64,000 nucleotides of DNA from Globisporangium splendens. Lineage: Eukaryota > Oomycota > Peronosporomycetes > Pythiales > Pythiaceae. The notes beneath the pieces were generated by a model that had not been told where the DNA came from, searched no databases, and worked only from the letters and a program-made list of their open reading frames with translations. A program made the translations under genes and the position numbers. The stretch is from the NCBI GenBank assembly GCA_006386115.1, contig VFIW01000018.1, positions 434,001 to 498,000 of the forward strand, read 5' to 3'. Positions 32,824 through 43,267 of this stretch are shown piece by piece (within the stretch, counting starts at the first letter, position 1; each line of letters starts with the position of its first letter).

Positions 32824-34312
32824 ACCCTGTCATTGCGTGAAGGTGGATCTGTCCCCAGATCTGGTGTGCCACACACCACCTTCAGCGTGCATTGTGGAGA
32901 GACAAATAACAAAAGGGATTGCGGTAATACAGTCCCCACATGCACGTGTGACGTCATTCGACGGCATCACGAGTGTTCTCTGTACTAATCACTGCAGAAT
33001 GTTGTTCTCATGTACTAATGAGTACAGAGTGATGGCGTTCATGTACTAATCAAGTACTGAGTGATGGCTCCTGCTTGAGAAACTGGACTGGCGACGAGAC
33101 CGACGTGTCTCTGCCACCTGGAGTGAGTGGCGCGAGCCAATCACTTTGCAGAGATTTTATACAAGACTTGAAGTTCAAGCTTCTCGAAGATCCCGTAGGT
33201 TCAACCTCAGTGTACCCAAGGTTTTATATATCAGATTCATAGGTTTTATTGTGTATGTTTAGGTTTTATTTGTAAAACCTGTAGGAGTCCTAGTGGTGTT
33301 TTATATGTAGTGTCAGGAACCATAAGCTCATTTCAATTGAGTTGCATTTTTGCCAAGTTCCTCTCAAATCTTCCTCACAAGCGCAAGCGTGCGTGCTGTG
33401 TTTGTGGTTGTCTCGGATAGCCTCTCACACTAGCCCTCAAGCCGTCCTTCCTCCCTCCAAGTCGGGAGATCGCTTCCTCTGGTACAAGCGTGTGTGCCGT
33501 GTTTGAGGGACTGTTGAGAATAACGCTCTCTTACAATTCCACACTGAGATAATGCACAGTACGTGAAACAAATCATGGAAGTGAGGTATCCCAGTCGGAT
33601 CATAAACAACGCGGTACATTTGTGACCATTCGTTTGGGAGCAATTTGTTTATCGGCGGCCTGGCCGTGGGTGCTGCAACGGATGAATTCACCCCCATCAC
33701 AACAGGTGTCACGGGTGCCTGACCTCGCACGTGCCTAGCGTGTGGAGCGTCCAGGCATGTGTAATGAGTGTCTGACCTCGATTCGGATAAAAAGACAGTT
33801 GCAGGTAGGACACCTGAATAAGAAGTCAAGTCGTAATCAGTTGGAGGAAAAGATAGGCATGCACGCAAGGAGGCTTATATGTAGTGCTAGCGAACTAAGT
33901 CCTCCATTCAATTCACTTTTCAATTTGCCATCAAGTTGCCACTTCCTCCTCCGAGTCCACGCCAACGTTCCCCCGACTTTCGGCCAATCAGCGATCAAGA
34001 GGACCCCAACTCATTACAACATGGACGTCATTGTTGAACCATCCCACACAGGGATAGTTCATCTGTGACGATGACGCTTGCCGCCACGATCCAAGCGTGT
34101 AGATCGCAGGTCATGCTGGGCTGGCATAAACAGTCTACGTCAGTAACACCACACAGGGGCTGCATACATTACATAGTTATCCTAGGCAAACCGATCTGCT
34201 GAACGACATGCATGAACACACACTCATTTTCAAACTTACCTTGTGCCACCACAACAAGGTAAAAGACGAACCCGAGGCAAATACCTGCAGGCAAACAAAC
34301 ACTGGAGGTGAG
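32824..34312. other. Intergenic, repeat-bearing, no supported gene
   Basis: It holds a short tandem repeat at 33009-33072 and three GGTTTTAT(T/A) motifs at 33221-33270. The longest open frame (33437-33868 -) has no recognisable domain. It may include decayed mobile DNA, but no terminal repeats could be paired by eye. Confidence 0.4.
33009..33072. repeat. Two-unit ~31-bp tandem repeat
   Basis: Two units share CATGTACTAAT and end in GAGTGATGG, at about 33009-33039 and 33040-33069. A third partial unit (TGTACTAATCACTG) lies at 32982. Confidence 0.6.
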
Positions 34313-35881
34313 TTAAAACTCTTCTTTCGCGCGCTCACGCACAAAACTCAACCGAGTGGTCGACTTGCTGTATACAACAGGCACAATCACTTCAATGATC
34401 TTCACCAGCAGCAAAAACTCAGCCATGTACAGAACATGCAACACCTGCTGAACGAACGCGAGTCGCCTCGAGTCGCCCATCGATAGGAGAAGTCGCCTGT
34501 GTTCCTCGGTTAGACTCGCTGTGAGGTGATTATGTGCCGAGTCTGGTTCGTGCAGTGGTGCGACTTGCCGAGTCGGATGCGACGATCGTTGCTGTTGTAC
34601 TTGTATTCCCTTTTCGTGACCTGGTATTTCGTTTCGTTTGTGTTTACGTTTTAGTCCATTTGGTTCCAGCCAAATTTGGTTGGTCTTAGGTTGCTGCTGC
34701 AGCGCATTGTGGCTGACTTGATTGCTTTTCTCTCGGTGCCATCCAAAGTGAGTCGATAGCAGCAGCCTCTCGACGCGTGGCAATTGGTTGTGGATTGAGT
34801 GCCGATTCAATGATGGACCTTGCAAAAGTTTACGATCATGTTCCAGCAGAAAAATTGCAGCTTCCAGGTAATGAAGGCTTCTCGACGATTCGTCACGTGA
34901 GTCAGTCATCTTCGTCAACTGCTTCTTGTCATGCTCTGTGTATGTTGCTGTAGTCCCCGTGGTATCCGGGTCAACGCTCACGTGCGTTTCGTTCTTCACC
35001 ACTTGGTGGATTGCATCCAGAACCAGACTCACATCACGCAACGAAATGCATACAACGCCAAAATCCACCCCCATCAAGACGACGACTGTTGTGTACGAGG
35101 TGGAATTCTGCAGACAGCACGCCAAAAAGAGCGCATGGAACACTTCGACGTGGAAAACAACAAACTCGGGCTTGGAGTCATGCTTCTCGTGCATCAGATA
35201 GCTCATCCAGTTCTTCGCCACGATCTTCACCACCGGAAGCAACAGTGCAAACGCCGCTTGAGCGAGACCGGTGAACTGATTGAAGCCAAATGTGTACACT
35301 GGGTAGACATACGTGAACGCCAGTTGCGTTGCCAAGACAAATCCGTAGAGTTGCAGCTCTTTCTCCAATGCAGGCGTCTCTCGAAAGTGTTTCCCCCACA
35401 CGACATTGAGTGCGACTGCCATGACCATGCACGCGCAAGGCGCAGACAGAGTAACCGTGAAGGGCACGGGGAATCCAATCCAACACGCTAACCCGAACGA
35501 CCACAGAATTGATGCGACCGCGTTGATCAGCGAGACGGACACCATTTGAGTGCTTGTCACAGGAAGATCAATAATACACGTCTGGCACTGCACCAGGATC
35601 GCATATGTGAGCAACCAGTAGCATATGAACCCGCGCAGCCAAAACATTTGGCTGTGTCCGATTCTTTTCTCGGGTGCATCGAGCGGGATCCCTTCGACCA
35701 GGACCGAAGCGAGCAGGCACGGGAGTGGTGTCAGGATCACGGAGACAACAGCTCGAGTCGGACTTGTGACGTGCTGGAAAAACTGGAGACTGAACATTCG
35801 CTCGGTCGAGTATCCTCCATGCAGCTCGACCTGTATTGAGTCCCATTTGCGAGCGACTTGTCGCCAGCACCTTGCAAGCAT
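34313..35881 (-). CDS. Multi-pass membrane protein, intact copy of a local family
   Basis: 522 residues from ATG 35881, chosen because it aligns with the N-termini of other copies (CWRQVARKW, VELHGGYSTERM). About nine hydrophobic segments are visible, for example AVVSVILTPLPCLLASVLV, FICYWLLTYAILVQC, VSLINAVASILWSFGLACW, LYGFVLATQLAFTYVY, FHALFLACCLQ and LHVLYMAEFLLLVKIIEVIV near the C-terminus. Between about residues 270 and 440 lies a hydrophilic, Ser/Thr/Gln-rich loop. I know no characterised relative; similar proteins occur in oomycete genomes as unnamed transmembrane proteins. In both local units an HxxxDG acyltransferase gene lies directly upstream on the same strand, suggesting a functional or historical link. 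Confidence 0.8.
   Translation of the reverse strand: MLARCWRQVARKWDSIQVELHGGYSTERMFSLQFFQHVTSPTRAVVSVILTPLPCLLASVLVEGIPLDAPEKRIGHSQMFWLRGFICYWLLTYAILVQCQTCIIDLPVTSTQMVSVSLINAVASILWSFGLACWIGFPVPFTVTLSAPCACMVMAVALNVVWGKHFRETPALEKELQLYGFVLATQLAFTYVYPVYTFGFNQFTGLAQAAFALLLPVVKIVAKNWMSYLMHEKHDSKPEFVVFHVEVFHALFLACCLQNSTSYTTVVVLMGVDFGVVCISLRDVSLVLDAIHQVVKNETHVSVDPDTTGTTATYTEHDKKQLTKMTDSRDESSRSLHYLEAAIFLLEHDRKLLQGPSLNRHSIHNQLPRVERLLLSTHFGWHREKSNQVSHNALQQQPKTNQIWLEPNGLKRKHKRNEIPGHEKGIQVQQQRSSHPTRQVAPLHEPDSAHNHLTASLTEEHRRLLLSMGDSRRLAFVQQVLHVLYMAEFLLLVKIIEVIVPVVYSKSTTRLSFVRERAKEEF
34763..35552. repeat. Right arm of 0.79-kb inverted repeat
   Basis: Internal part of the intact membrane-protein gene, mirrored at 29636-30424. 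Confidence 0.88.
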
Positions 35882-36038
35882 CTTAGCATGAATGGCTCTT
35901 AACTTACTCTGCAATGATTACAGACTGTAAGCAGACGAGGGGGCTTGATACCTTCGGCGTCGTTTTCCGTGCTAACAATACTGCGAGAAAACTGATAAAC
36001 AGCGAGTGCATTGGACCATCGTTGAAAAGACTCGGATA

Positions 36039-36051
36039 TGGGTCGATTTTT
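36039..36051. repeat. 13-bp target-site duplication, left copy (LINE B)
   Basis: TGGGTCGATTTTT immediately precedes the element's 3' tail and matches 42885-42897. Confidence 0.8.
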
Positions 36052-36160
36052 ATCTTTATCTTTATAAGGTGAGGTATATTTAGGTTCATCTTCGTGACCT
36101 ACAATATCCATTCTCCTAACTAATCTTCATTGCGAATATCATACAGGAGTGTAAATGTGT

Positions 36161-39100
36161 CTATAGCGCGGATTGCAATAGATCACTTCTGAATGCTAAA
36201 TAATCTTTGATCAGGATGGCATGTTCTCTTGGTCCTATGTGAGGCTGCCTTGTGTTGTCCAATGACCTTGGATCTTCCGAACTTCGCTTAAGCCAATGCA
36301 TGACGTCGTTGTCAAGATCCTGGGTGAGATTGTTGAAAGCAGCTCTTTGAGTTGGGAAGCGAACCTGCGTTGAGGTTCTGGTGTCCATGGCTAGGTTGGC
36401 GGCTGAGTCCGCCATCTTGTTGAAGGCACGGTAGTGATTGTACCATCCTCGGATGTCGATGCAATCCGCGAGTCGTCGACTTGTCTGGTATAAACGTGCC
36501 AATCGGTGCTGTCGAGGGATCGATGCATTCGCTGTTGGGAGATAATGAGTGCACTGTCTCCAATCACGTACAACGGTTCGAAGTGACTGCGTTGGGCTTC
36601 TCGGAGTCCGTGTATGAGACCCAAGTACTCGGCAAAGTTGTTGGTCGTGTCCTTCCTGCTATACGCCATGCTCGCGGCCCAAATTAAACTGGCTGTGTGC
36701 GAGTCCTTGTGGACACGCACGATAATGGATCCAGTCCCTCCTGGTCCTGGATTGCCGCGTGATCCACCATCGAAAACAACAGGTAAACGCCGCGAGTATC
36801 ACTTGGAGTCAAGGGGATGGCGTCGGTTTGGCTGAGAAAGCAGTCGACATATGCTTTGAGAACTGCTGCAACCGTGTGACCGTCAGAGTCTCCAGCTTGC
36901 GCTTCAGCGAGTCGTGTGAGGTTTCGCATTCATGCCTCTAATCTGGTCATCATGATCGCCATCTCAGCAGTCGATTCGATTGGATCCGAATCCATGCGTC
37001 GCAGATGCGCACACCAAATGGTCTGTATGAGCGACGCGCTCATATATCGTCACAGCATGTGTGCGACGGGATAGAGATGATCTTGGAGATGTTCATTGGA
37101 GAACTTGTGTCCGATAATGTGTCTCTTGATCGTGGTCCATGCACGCCTTGGAGTATCTGGTAGATCCAGACTGAAGATCCAGATTGCGGGGTCGTGACCA
37201 GGAGTGATCCCGATCTTCGCCCATAGCGCATAAAAGTAGTTCCACACCAGTTTGGCTTTCGGACACTCCCAGAATAGATGTTGAACAGAAGATTGGACAA
37301 CTTGGGAGCATTCGGGATTCGAGTAGGATAGATCAGCTTTCTCCTAGTTCCACATGGAGAGTCGATTGGCTTTCAGCCGGAGAAGAGTCTGGACCGTATA
37401 AACAGTAATCCCTGGGATGTTGTGTAATTCGCTCCATTGGATTAATTGCAGTCCTGGCCACAGAGATCCTGCTGTATGGACAGCTTTGTTGACTGCTGCA
37501 TCTTGAGTAACTTTGCCAATTTGTGTCCTCGTTGCTGCAACTTGTTGCCGATAGAAAGATCTGGTCGTATTGTGTCGTCCGTTACCACCCCATAGTTGCA
37601 TGATTCTTGTGAAACGTGGGTGTGCATGGAACGACACCTTCTGCCCGTTCAAGTCTCTTGTTGCCATGACGTCACAGTCCATTGCGGAGTGGACTGTACG
37701 CGTAGCTTTGACTAGGGTCGTGTCGACGTGGGTCAGAGTTGCTTCACTGGTGTGCAGATGCCATTCGTGGTTATAATGACGTTGCCCGTTGTACAGCCGA
37801 AGCACATTTGTTTGCTGTTGTCGATACAGAAGCTGTGGGAAGTTGGATACCAACGTAGCACATAACCGCTCGAGCGCTCGAATAGACGGCCGGGAGAATC
37901 CGGAGATTCCACATGTTGGGATGGAGTTAAGCACTCCTGGTCTTATCCACTCCCATCGAAGTATGTCACCCAGTTGTGCTGTTCCGACTGACAATGATGT
38001 GTGAGCAAGCTTGTATGGGGAGCCGTTGGAATCAAGAAGCCACCCATCTGCAGTCGAGGTCATGTATGGCAGCTATTCTGCACAGAATATCCCACGTAGC
38101 TTTCGTCCTTCAGCGATGATACCTGAAAGCCTGTCAGACATTTTAGAGCTGAGGTCGATCTGGAACACATCGCCGTCCCATTGAGTCTGCACAATTGTCG
38201 ACTTGAAGTGCTCGTAACACCAACGTACATTATCACGTTCTCTGGGCTCGTAGGGTCGAGAATGGAGCGACGCACACAATGCTGCGCCAGTTGTCCACAT
38301 AGTATCACGGAGCTGGGGTGGCCGCCTTGGAATTGCATCGAGCGGCGTGATGTACGTCGAAGAAGCCCTTGTGTTGTGCAGCAAGATTTCCCCGATGATC
38401 TGATCGATGTGAGAGGTAGTGATTGCCCATTTGGAGACTGCTGTGGCACTCATCGTCATCAGCTCAGTTCTGATGTTGGGTACTGCCAAGCCTCCATTCA
38501 TTTTTTTTGAGTTCAGCTTGTTCTTCCTTCATCCACGGTTTCGCAGGCTTGCCATTCCTTGAGCCCCAGACAAATTGTTTCACTAGGTCGTGTAGCTGAT
38601 TGACAATAGCCGTAGAGGGCCAGGAGTGCCTGGCCACGTAAAGCACTTTGGGTATGATGACGGCACTGGCAATTGCTGCGCGTTTGGCGACAGAGTGAGT
38701 TTTGAGACGCGCAAGTCGAAGTCTGACACGTAAGGCTTGGATGCACTTGGACCAGTTACTTGCATTCGAAGGTGTTTGTCCGACTTGGATGCCGAGGTAG
38801 CGGCAATGTTCCTCACGTTGTAGCACATGAATGTCACTGACTGACTCTTCGGTGGAGCTAAATTCCTTATTCAGCGGTAATACTGCAGATTTGTGCCGAT
38901 TGACTCGAAGCCCAGAAGCTGCTCCATATTTGTCCAGGATTGCAAACACGGCATTAATACCCTTGGGATCGCTAAGATAAATGGTCGTGTCGTCTGCGTA
39001 TCCTCCAAGTCTGACTTCAGTTGCGCATCCTGCTGCCTGGAGTTCAACGCCGTGTATTTCGTCACTTGCTTCGATTTTCCGATAAAGAACCTCTAACGCC

Positions 39101-41600
39101 AAGATGAAGAGAAGAGGGGCCAGCGGACATCCTTGACGAATTCCGGATGTTACGTTGTACTTTCTCGACAGGAAACCGTTTACAATGAACTTGTAAGTGG
39201 TTTGAGAGTGTAACACCTTCACTAAGTGTACGAACTTCAATGGGAATCCAAGATGCTGGAGCGCTTGTGCCAGAAAGCTGCGATCGAGTGAATCATAGGC
39301 TTTAGCAAATCAAGGAGCAACGCGATCGCTCTGGACATGGCGGGGTCGCTTGTGGCCCGCTGTTGCGCAGCCAATAACACATCGATCGTAGTCGGGATTG
39401 TTCGCCCTGGAACGAAACCAGCTTGCATGTGATGGATAAGCCAAGGGAGCACAGTTCGTAATCTGGTTGCAAATATCCGTGTGAATATTTTGTAATCAGA
39501 GTTGAGGAGTGCGATTGGTCTGTAGTCCAGCGGCGATGCAACAGAGACGGACTTTTTTATGCAGTGAATATGTGCTTCACTGAACGAACTTGGTAGAACG
39601 CATTCGGGTATCCACAAGTTGAAAAGTCGCTCGAATTGGCCGGTAATCTCGTCACAGTGGTCTCTGTACCAGTCGTTGCCGAGTTCGTCAGGACCGTGAG
39701 CTTTGCCTCTCTTGCATTCCTTCACAGCCTGTTTAATTTCACTCGAATCGATCGGTTTGAGCAGGAAGCCTAATCTGTCCGACGGAGGAATAGCTGTTCC
39801 TGGATCAAGGATTTGATCGATGTCAGTTTGCAGAGTGGGCGCCTGTTGCATGATTGATTTCCATCCTTCTCCCATGTCGTCGGCAAGTTCTCGTGAACGC
39901 ATGGGTCCGTAAGTCGCTGTGCCACCGAGTGTGAAGATAGTGTTGTCAAGGAACTTGGTCGAGATACGCTTGTAGAAGGATTTGCTCGTTTTTCGTTCAT
40001 GATGCATGTACTCCCGAAAAATGCGGTCCCGTTTTGAAGCCTGCCACTTAGATTTGCATTCTGCAATGGCACGACGAATACTCGTGGCGGTGGTAAGAAA
40101 CTCTTGCGACAACTCCACGTTATGATCACCCACCGCTCCACCAGAGTAATCGAGCATCTGCACTTCCGATTCTGAGAGGCGTCGTTGCAACCTCTGGATT
40201 TTCTTCTTGTATCCTTGATTCAATCTGGCGAAGTACGATTTTTTAGCTTCAAGGTACCCGATCCTGAGCGCGATCTTGGCTTCATCCAACCAATTTGCTG
40301 TGGCCAGAGCATAATCACGAGGCGAAGAGTAACGTCCACGTAATTCATCAAGTTGATCATGGACTTTTTCGAAGAAATCTTTTCCAATACTCGCCGCGTG
40401 CGCCGCTGCATTCTTCGGAAGTGGATAGACAACTCGAGGTTTCTTGCTTTGGATCACCTTGTCAGGAGCAGCTACTCGGATCGTGACTCCATTGTGATCG
40501 GAGAACGGACCAGCTACGCTTTGGTAGACGCTGCGAACCCAGTCGAGATGGTCATTGCTGCAGTGCCATCGGTCGAGCCTACTGCTGGCACTGTCACCTG
40601 AAGGCAGTGTATAGTAGTAGGTGTGATGCTGTCGATGGAATGCTTTGACGTCTCGTGTGCCCGTGGCGCGAAGAGCATCATCCTCGAGGGTGTCAACAAG
40701 ATTCAATTTCTGGAGCAGTTTCTTCAATTCCCTGGAATCGTGCACTTTGTTGTGGTTGTTGTGAGACCTGTCTGCCGTCTGGTTGAGAGTGCAATTAAAG
40801 TCTTCACCGCACAGAATGGGTCCATCATGTGACGAGAGGAGACCTGATAGTGCTCTGTAGAAAGCTTCCCTTGCAAATACGGTAGAAGGAGCGTAGATGT
40901 TGAGCAGTAACACCGTTTCACCACGCAACGTCACCGTAGCTGCCATCCAGTGCGCATTCCACTGATCCTGCTTATATGGAGCCAGTGTAGGTATGCACGA
41001 ATAGGGATTCAACAAGATCGCCACTCCTCCTTTGCGCTCGGTGGAAGCTGACCAGAGAAAAAGTCTGGGATCCGACTCTTCTGATGGTTCCTGAAAACCC
41101 CAACTTCGACGAAATCTGGATTGCATTGGTGCCACTTCGGTCTCCAGGACGTGCGTTTCTTGGAGAAAGACAATGTCCAATGATCCCGAGTCATCAGTCT
41201 GCCGAAAATGTGAAAACCACGCGTTCAGATTGGCGTCGGATTTGGAGAACCCCATCACATTCTGTGTGTGGAATCCAACAGTTAGCTCATGGCGAGCATT
41301 GACTGTCGCACTGCGTCTTCTGGGTCGTTGGTTGTCACGACGAGCTTGGGTTGTGGGTTGATATGGTCGCGACGGTAGTCCATCGCCGGAATACGTTGAT
41401 GTGCCTTGTATTCCACGCTGTACTTCCGCCGGAGAGACAGTTGAGTCATCTCCCCCTGCTCGCACTGAACTGCCACCAAGTACAGTGCGAGTTGAGGCAC
41501 CATGGGTGCCTTTAGTTCTGATTGTGCCGCCGTTGGACCTCCAGCTCATGCTGGTGCGCCAATAGCGACCATGACGTCGTCGTGCCCACAATCGCATCAA
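36161..41600 (-). pseudogene. LINE B ORF2: APE endonuclease, RT, zinc-binding, RNase H
   Basis: The N-terminal endonuclease is complete: HTQNVMGFS, the catalytic FLQETH, SRLDRWHCS, SDHNGV (GEDFNC replaces GGDFNC of copy A). RT includes GIRQGCPLAPLL and YADDTTIYL. Defects are a one-base loss in the A-run near 39307 (copy A has one more A), a one-base gain in the T-run near 38508, a TAG at 38073-38075 where copy C has TGG (FCAEWLPYM), a TAG near 37344, and frame breaks in the RNase H part (36161-36930). RNase H motifs remain readable (VIGDSALI, NNFAEYLGL). The ORF end is LLQSAL and stop at 36161-36163. Confidence 0.88.
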
Positions 41601-42833
41601 TTGCTGATTGAAGAGAAGACGAACGCCAATATTCTTCAGCTCGGGTTTCAGGCATAACGTGACTAACGGCTTCGTGCTTGGGGAACATGCTGGGCAGTAG
41701 AAGACTTATCACATTGAGAATTGCCCATTTGTCTGGGTCAATGGGTCGCGAGACGGTCGCAGTCAATAGGCTATCATCTAGCTTTTCAAGTCTGTTCCAC
41801 TGCTTGATGCTGTCAGTCATGGACCAACGAGCGGAGCCTTGCGGACAGGCGTCAACAGCCGATGCCCATTTCTTACAAAAGGCTCGCACTTGCGCGCTAA
41901 CTGCATCGTCAGTTGAGTGATGCCGGATTAATGCGCGTTGAGCTTGACTGTTTATGCTGTGCCCAAAATCAAGAAGCTTTTTCACTGGGAACATGCGCAA
42001 GACCTCCAGTGGAAAAGGCAGTGCACAAATGAGCGCACTTAGAGCATCCACGTGACTGGGAATCCATCCAGTCAATTTGGAGACGTCGCTTGGATCAACT
42101 GAAGGCTAGCTGAATCTTCGATTTTGTCGAGTCGCCGTGGTCCAGTCGTGCATGGCTTTGTTGTTTGCACGAAAATGCTGTCTTCGAAGGGCTTGTTCAG
42201 CAGCCGTCAATTGTTCGAGCTCCTCTTTCGATCCAACCAATCGTCCAACCAGAGACTTGCGTACTTGCCCATCGTCCTGGACAGAGTGAGACGGTGAGGA
42301 AGGAGGCGTCTCAAATTCGCCGCTTTCACTGTCGTTGGAAGAGGTTGACTCTTGACTGGCCTCGGATTGGCCTGGTGTCGTTGAAGCTGCTGCTTTTAAA
42401 ACTGAGGACGCAAGTTCTGGGATCTTTCGTGCCCGTGGCCGATTTAACGTATGAGAGTGGGAATCTGGTTCTCACTCCGGTTCCTGGAATCGATGTTCAT
42501 CATCCGTCGACCCTGTACCTAGTCCACTACCCATCGCCGCATTGATTTCTGGCCTGGAGCCAAAGACACTCGTTGGGTCTGCGTCTCGAGATTCAGCAGA
42601 GTCAATGTGTCCAAAATCTTGGTCAGCGCTGCCTGGAGTTGGCTGGTTCATCGAGGGAGGACCATTGCCTGCGTCCTCGGTACCATTTTGACTGCGCATT
42701 TCCTGTGAAAGGCTTTAGTCACCTCTGCTGGCAGAGGGAGAGTGGCTTGACCATTTGGCGGGGTCACAGCACCTCCCGTCAGATCTTGCAGGTGCATCGT
42801 GGAATCCATCGACGTGGAATCCGCCAAGGACAT
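41512..42833 (-). pseudogene. LINE B ORF1, degenerate
   Basis: It starts at ATG 42833 (MSLADSTSMDSTMHLQDL). It shifts frame near 42690 into GNGPPSMNQPTPGSADQD, breaks again near 42470, and ends with a 187-codon open stretch (42075-41512; MTGWIPSHVDALSALICALP at its start). The product is Pro/Ser/Asp-rich at the N-terminus and helical later. No CCHC zinc knuckle or RRM is evident in the readable parts. Its 3' end overlaps the start of ORF2. Assignment as ORF1 rests on position, because the stretch lies between the 5' end and the endonuclease. Confidence 0.65.
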
Positions 42834-42884
42834 CGTGACATCGAAGTGCGAGGGATCTTCAGAGTACCCAGAGGTGGTGTCAGC

Positions 42885-42897
42885 TGGGTCGATTTTT
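42885..42897. repeat. 13-bp target-site duplication, right copy (LINE B)
   Basis: TGGGTCGATTTTT, matching 36039-36051, at the element's 5' end. Confidence 0.8.
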
Positions 42898-43249
42898 GCT
42901 TGTCATAAGATGTCAGCTCGTGTTGAGAACTTGAACCGATGATCATTTTGCGATTGCCACTGCATCGCATCTTTGCCAATAAGAAAAAAGAACACGGCCG
43001 TATTCTCGACCTAGGAGTCTGGTTGCCAGCGGCAAAAACGCAGGCAAAAGAGCGTCGTATCCGTGCTCCAACCATCGATCTTGGCTCTCTGCTTCTAGAG
43101 AGCTCATACAGCAGTCGAATTCTTACAGCACCATCGCGTGTGCGAACTCACCTAGAGGAGACCGACAGCTATGGCTCACTCAACGACAAGCACAGGAGCA
43201 CCAACGCTCACGATTGAGAGTTTCTACGAGACCTACAACTGGACATGAT
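42898..43249. other. Unique spacer between LINE B and LINE C
   Basis: 352 bp of host sequence left between two insertions. Joining 36051 to 42898 and 43267 to 45867 reconstructs the spacer between the acyltransferase stop and the membrane-protein gene. Confidence 0.65.
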
Positions 43250-43267
43250 AGATTCAACACAAACCCT
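43250..43267. repeat. 18-bp target-site duplication, left copy (LINE C)
   Basis: AGATTCAACACAAACCCT, identical to 45849-45866. Confidence 0.92.

Larger units (their letters stand above)
36052..42884 (-). mobile_element. LINE copy B, apparently full length (6.8 kb)
   Basis: The 3' terminus ends in a short (GATAAA)n-type tail (ATCTTTATCTTTATAAGG on the + strand). On the minus strand it encodes ORF1, then ORF2 with endonuclease, reverse transcriptase, zinc-binding and RNase H regions. A 13-bp direct repeat brackets 36052-42884. The minus-strand 5' end lies 51 bp before the first ATG of ORF1 (42833), a plausible short 5' UTR. Both ORFs carry single-base slips and stops, so this copy is inactive, but it gives the whole structure of the family. 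Confidence 0.88.

Noticed and set aside
33437..33868. Minus-strand frame near possible old transposon debris
   Set aside because: I looked for polyprotein motifs and paired terminal repeats and found none I could support.
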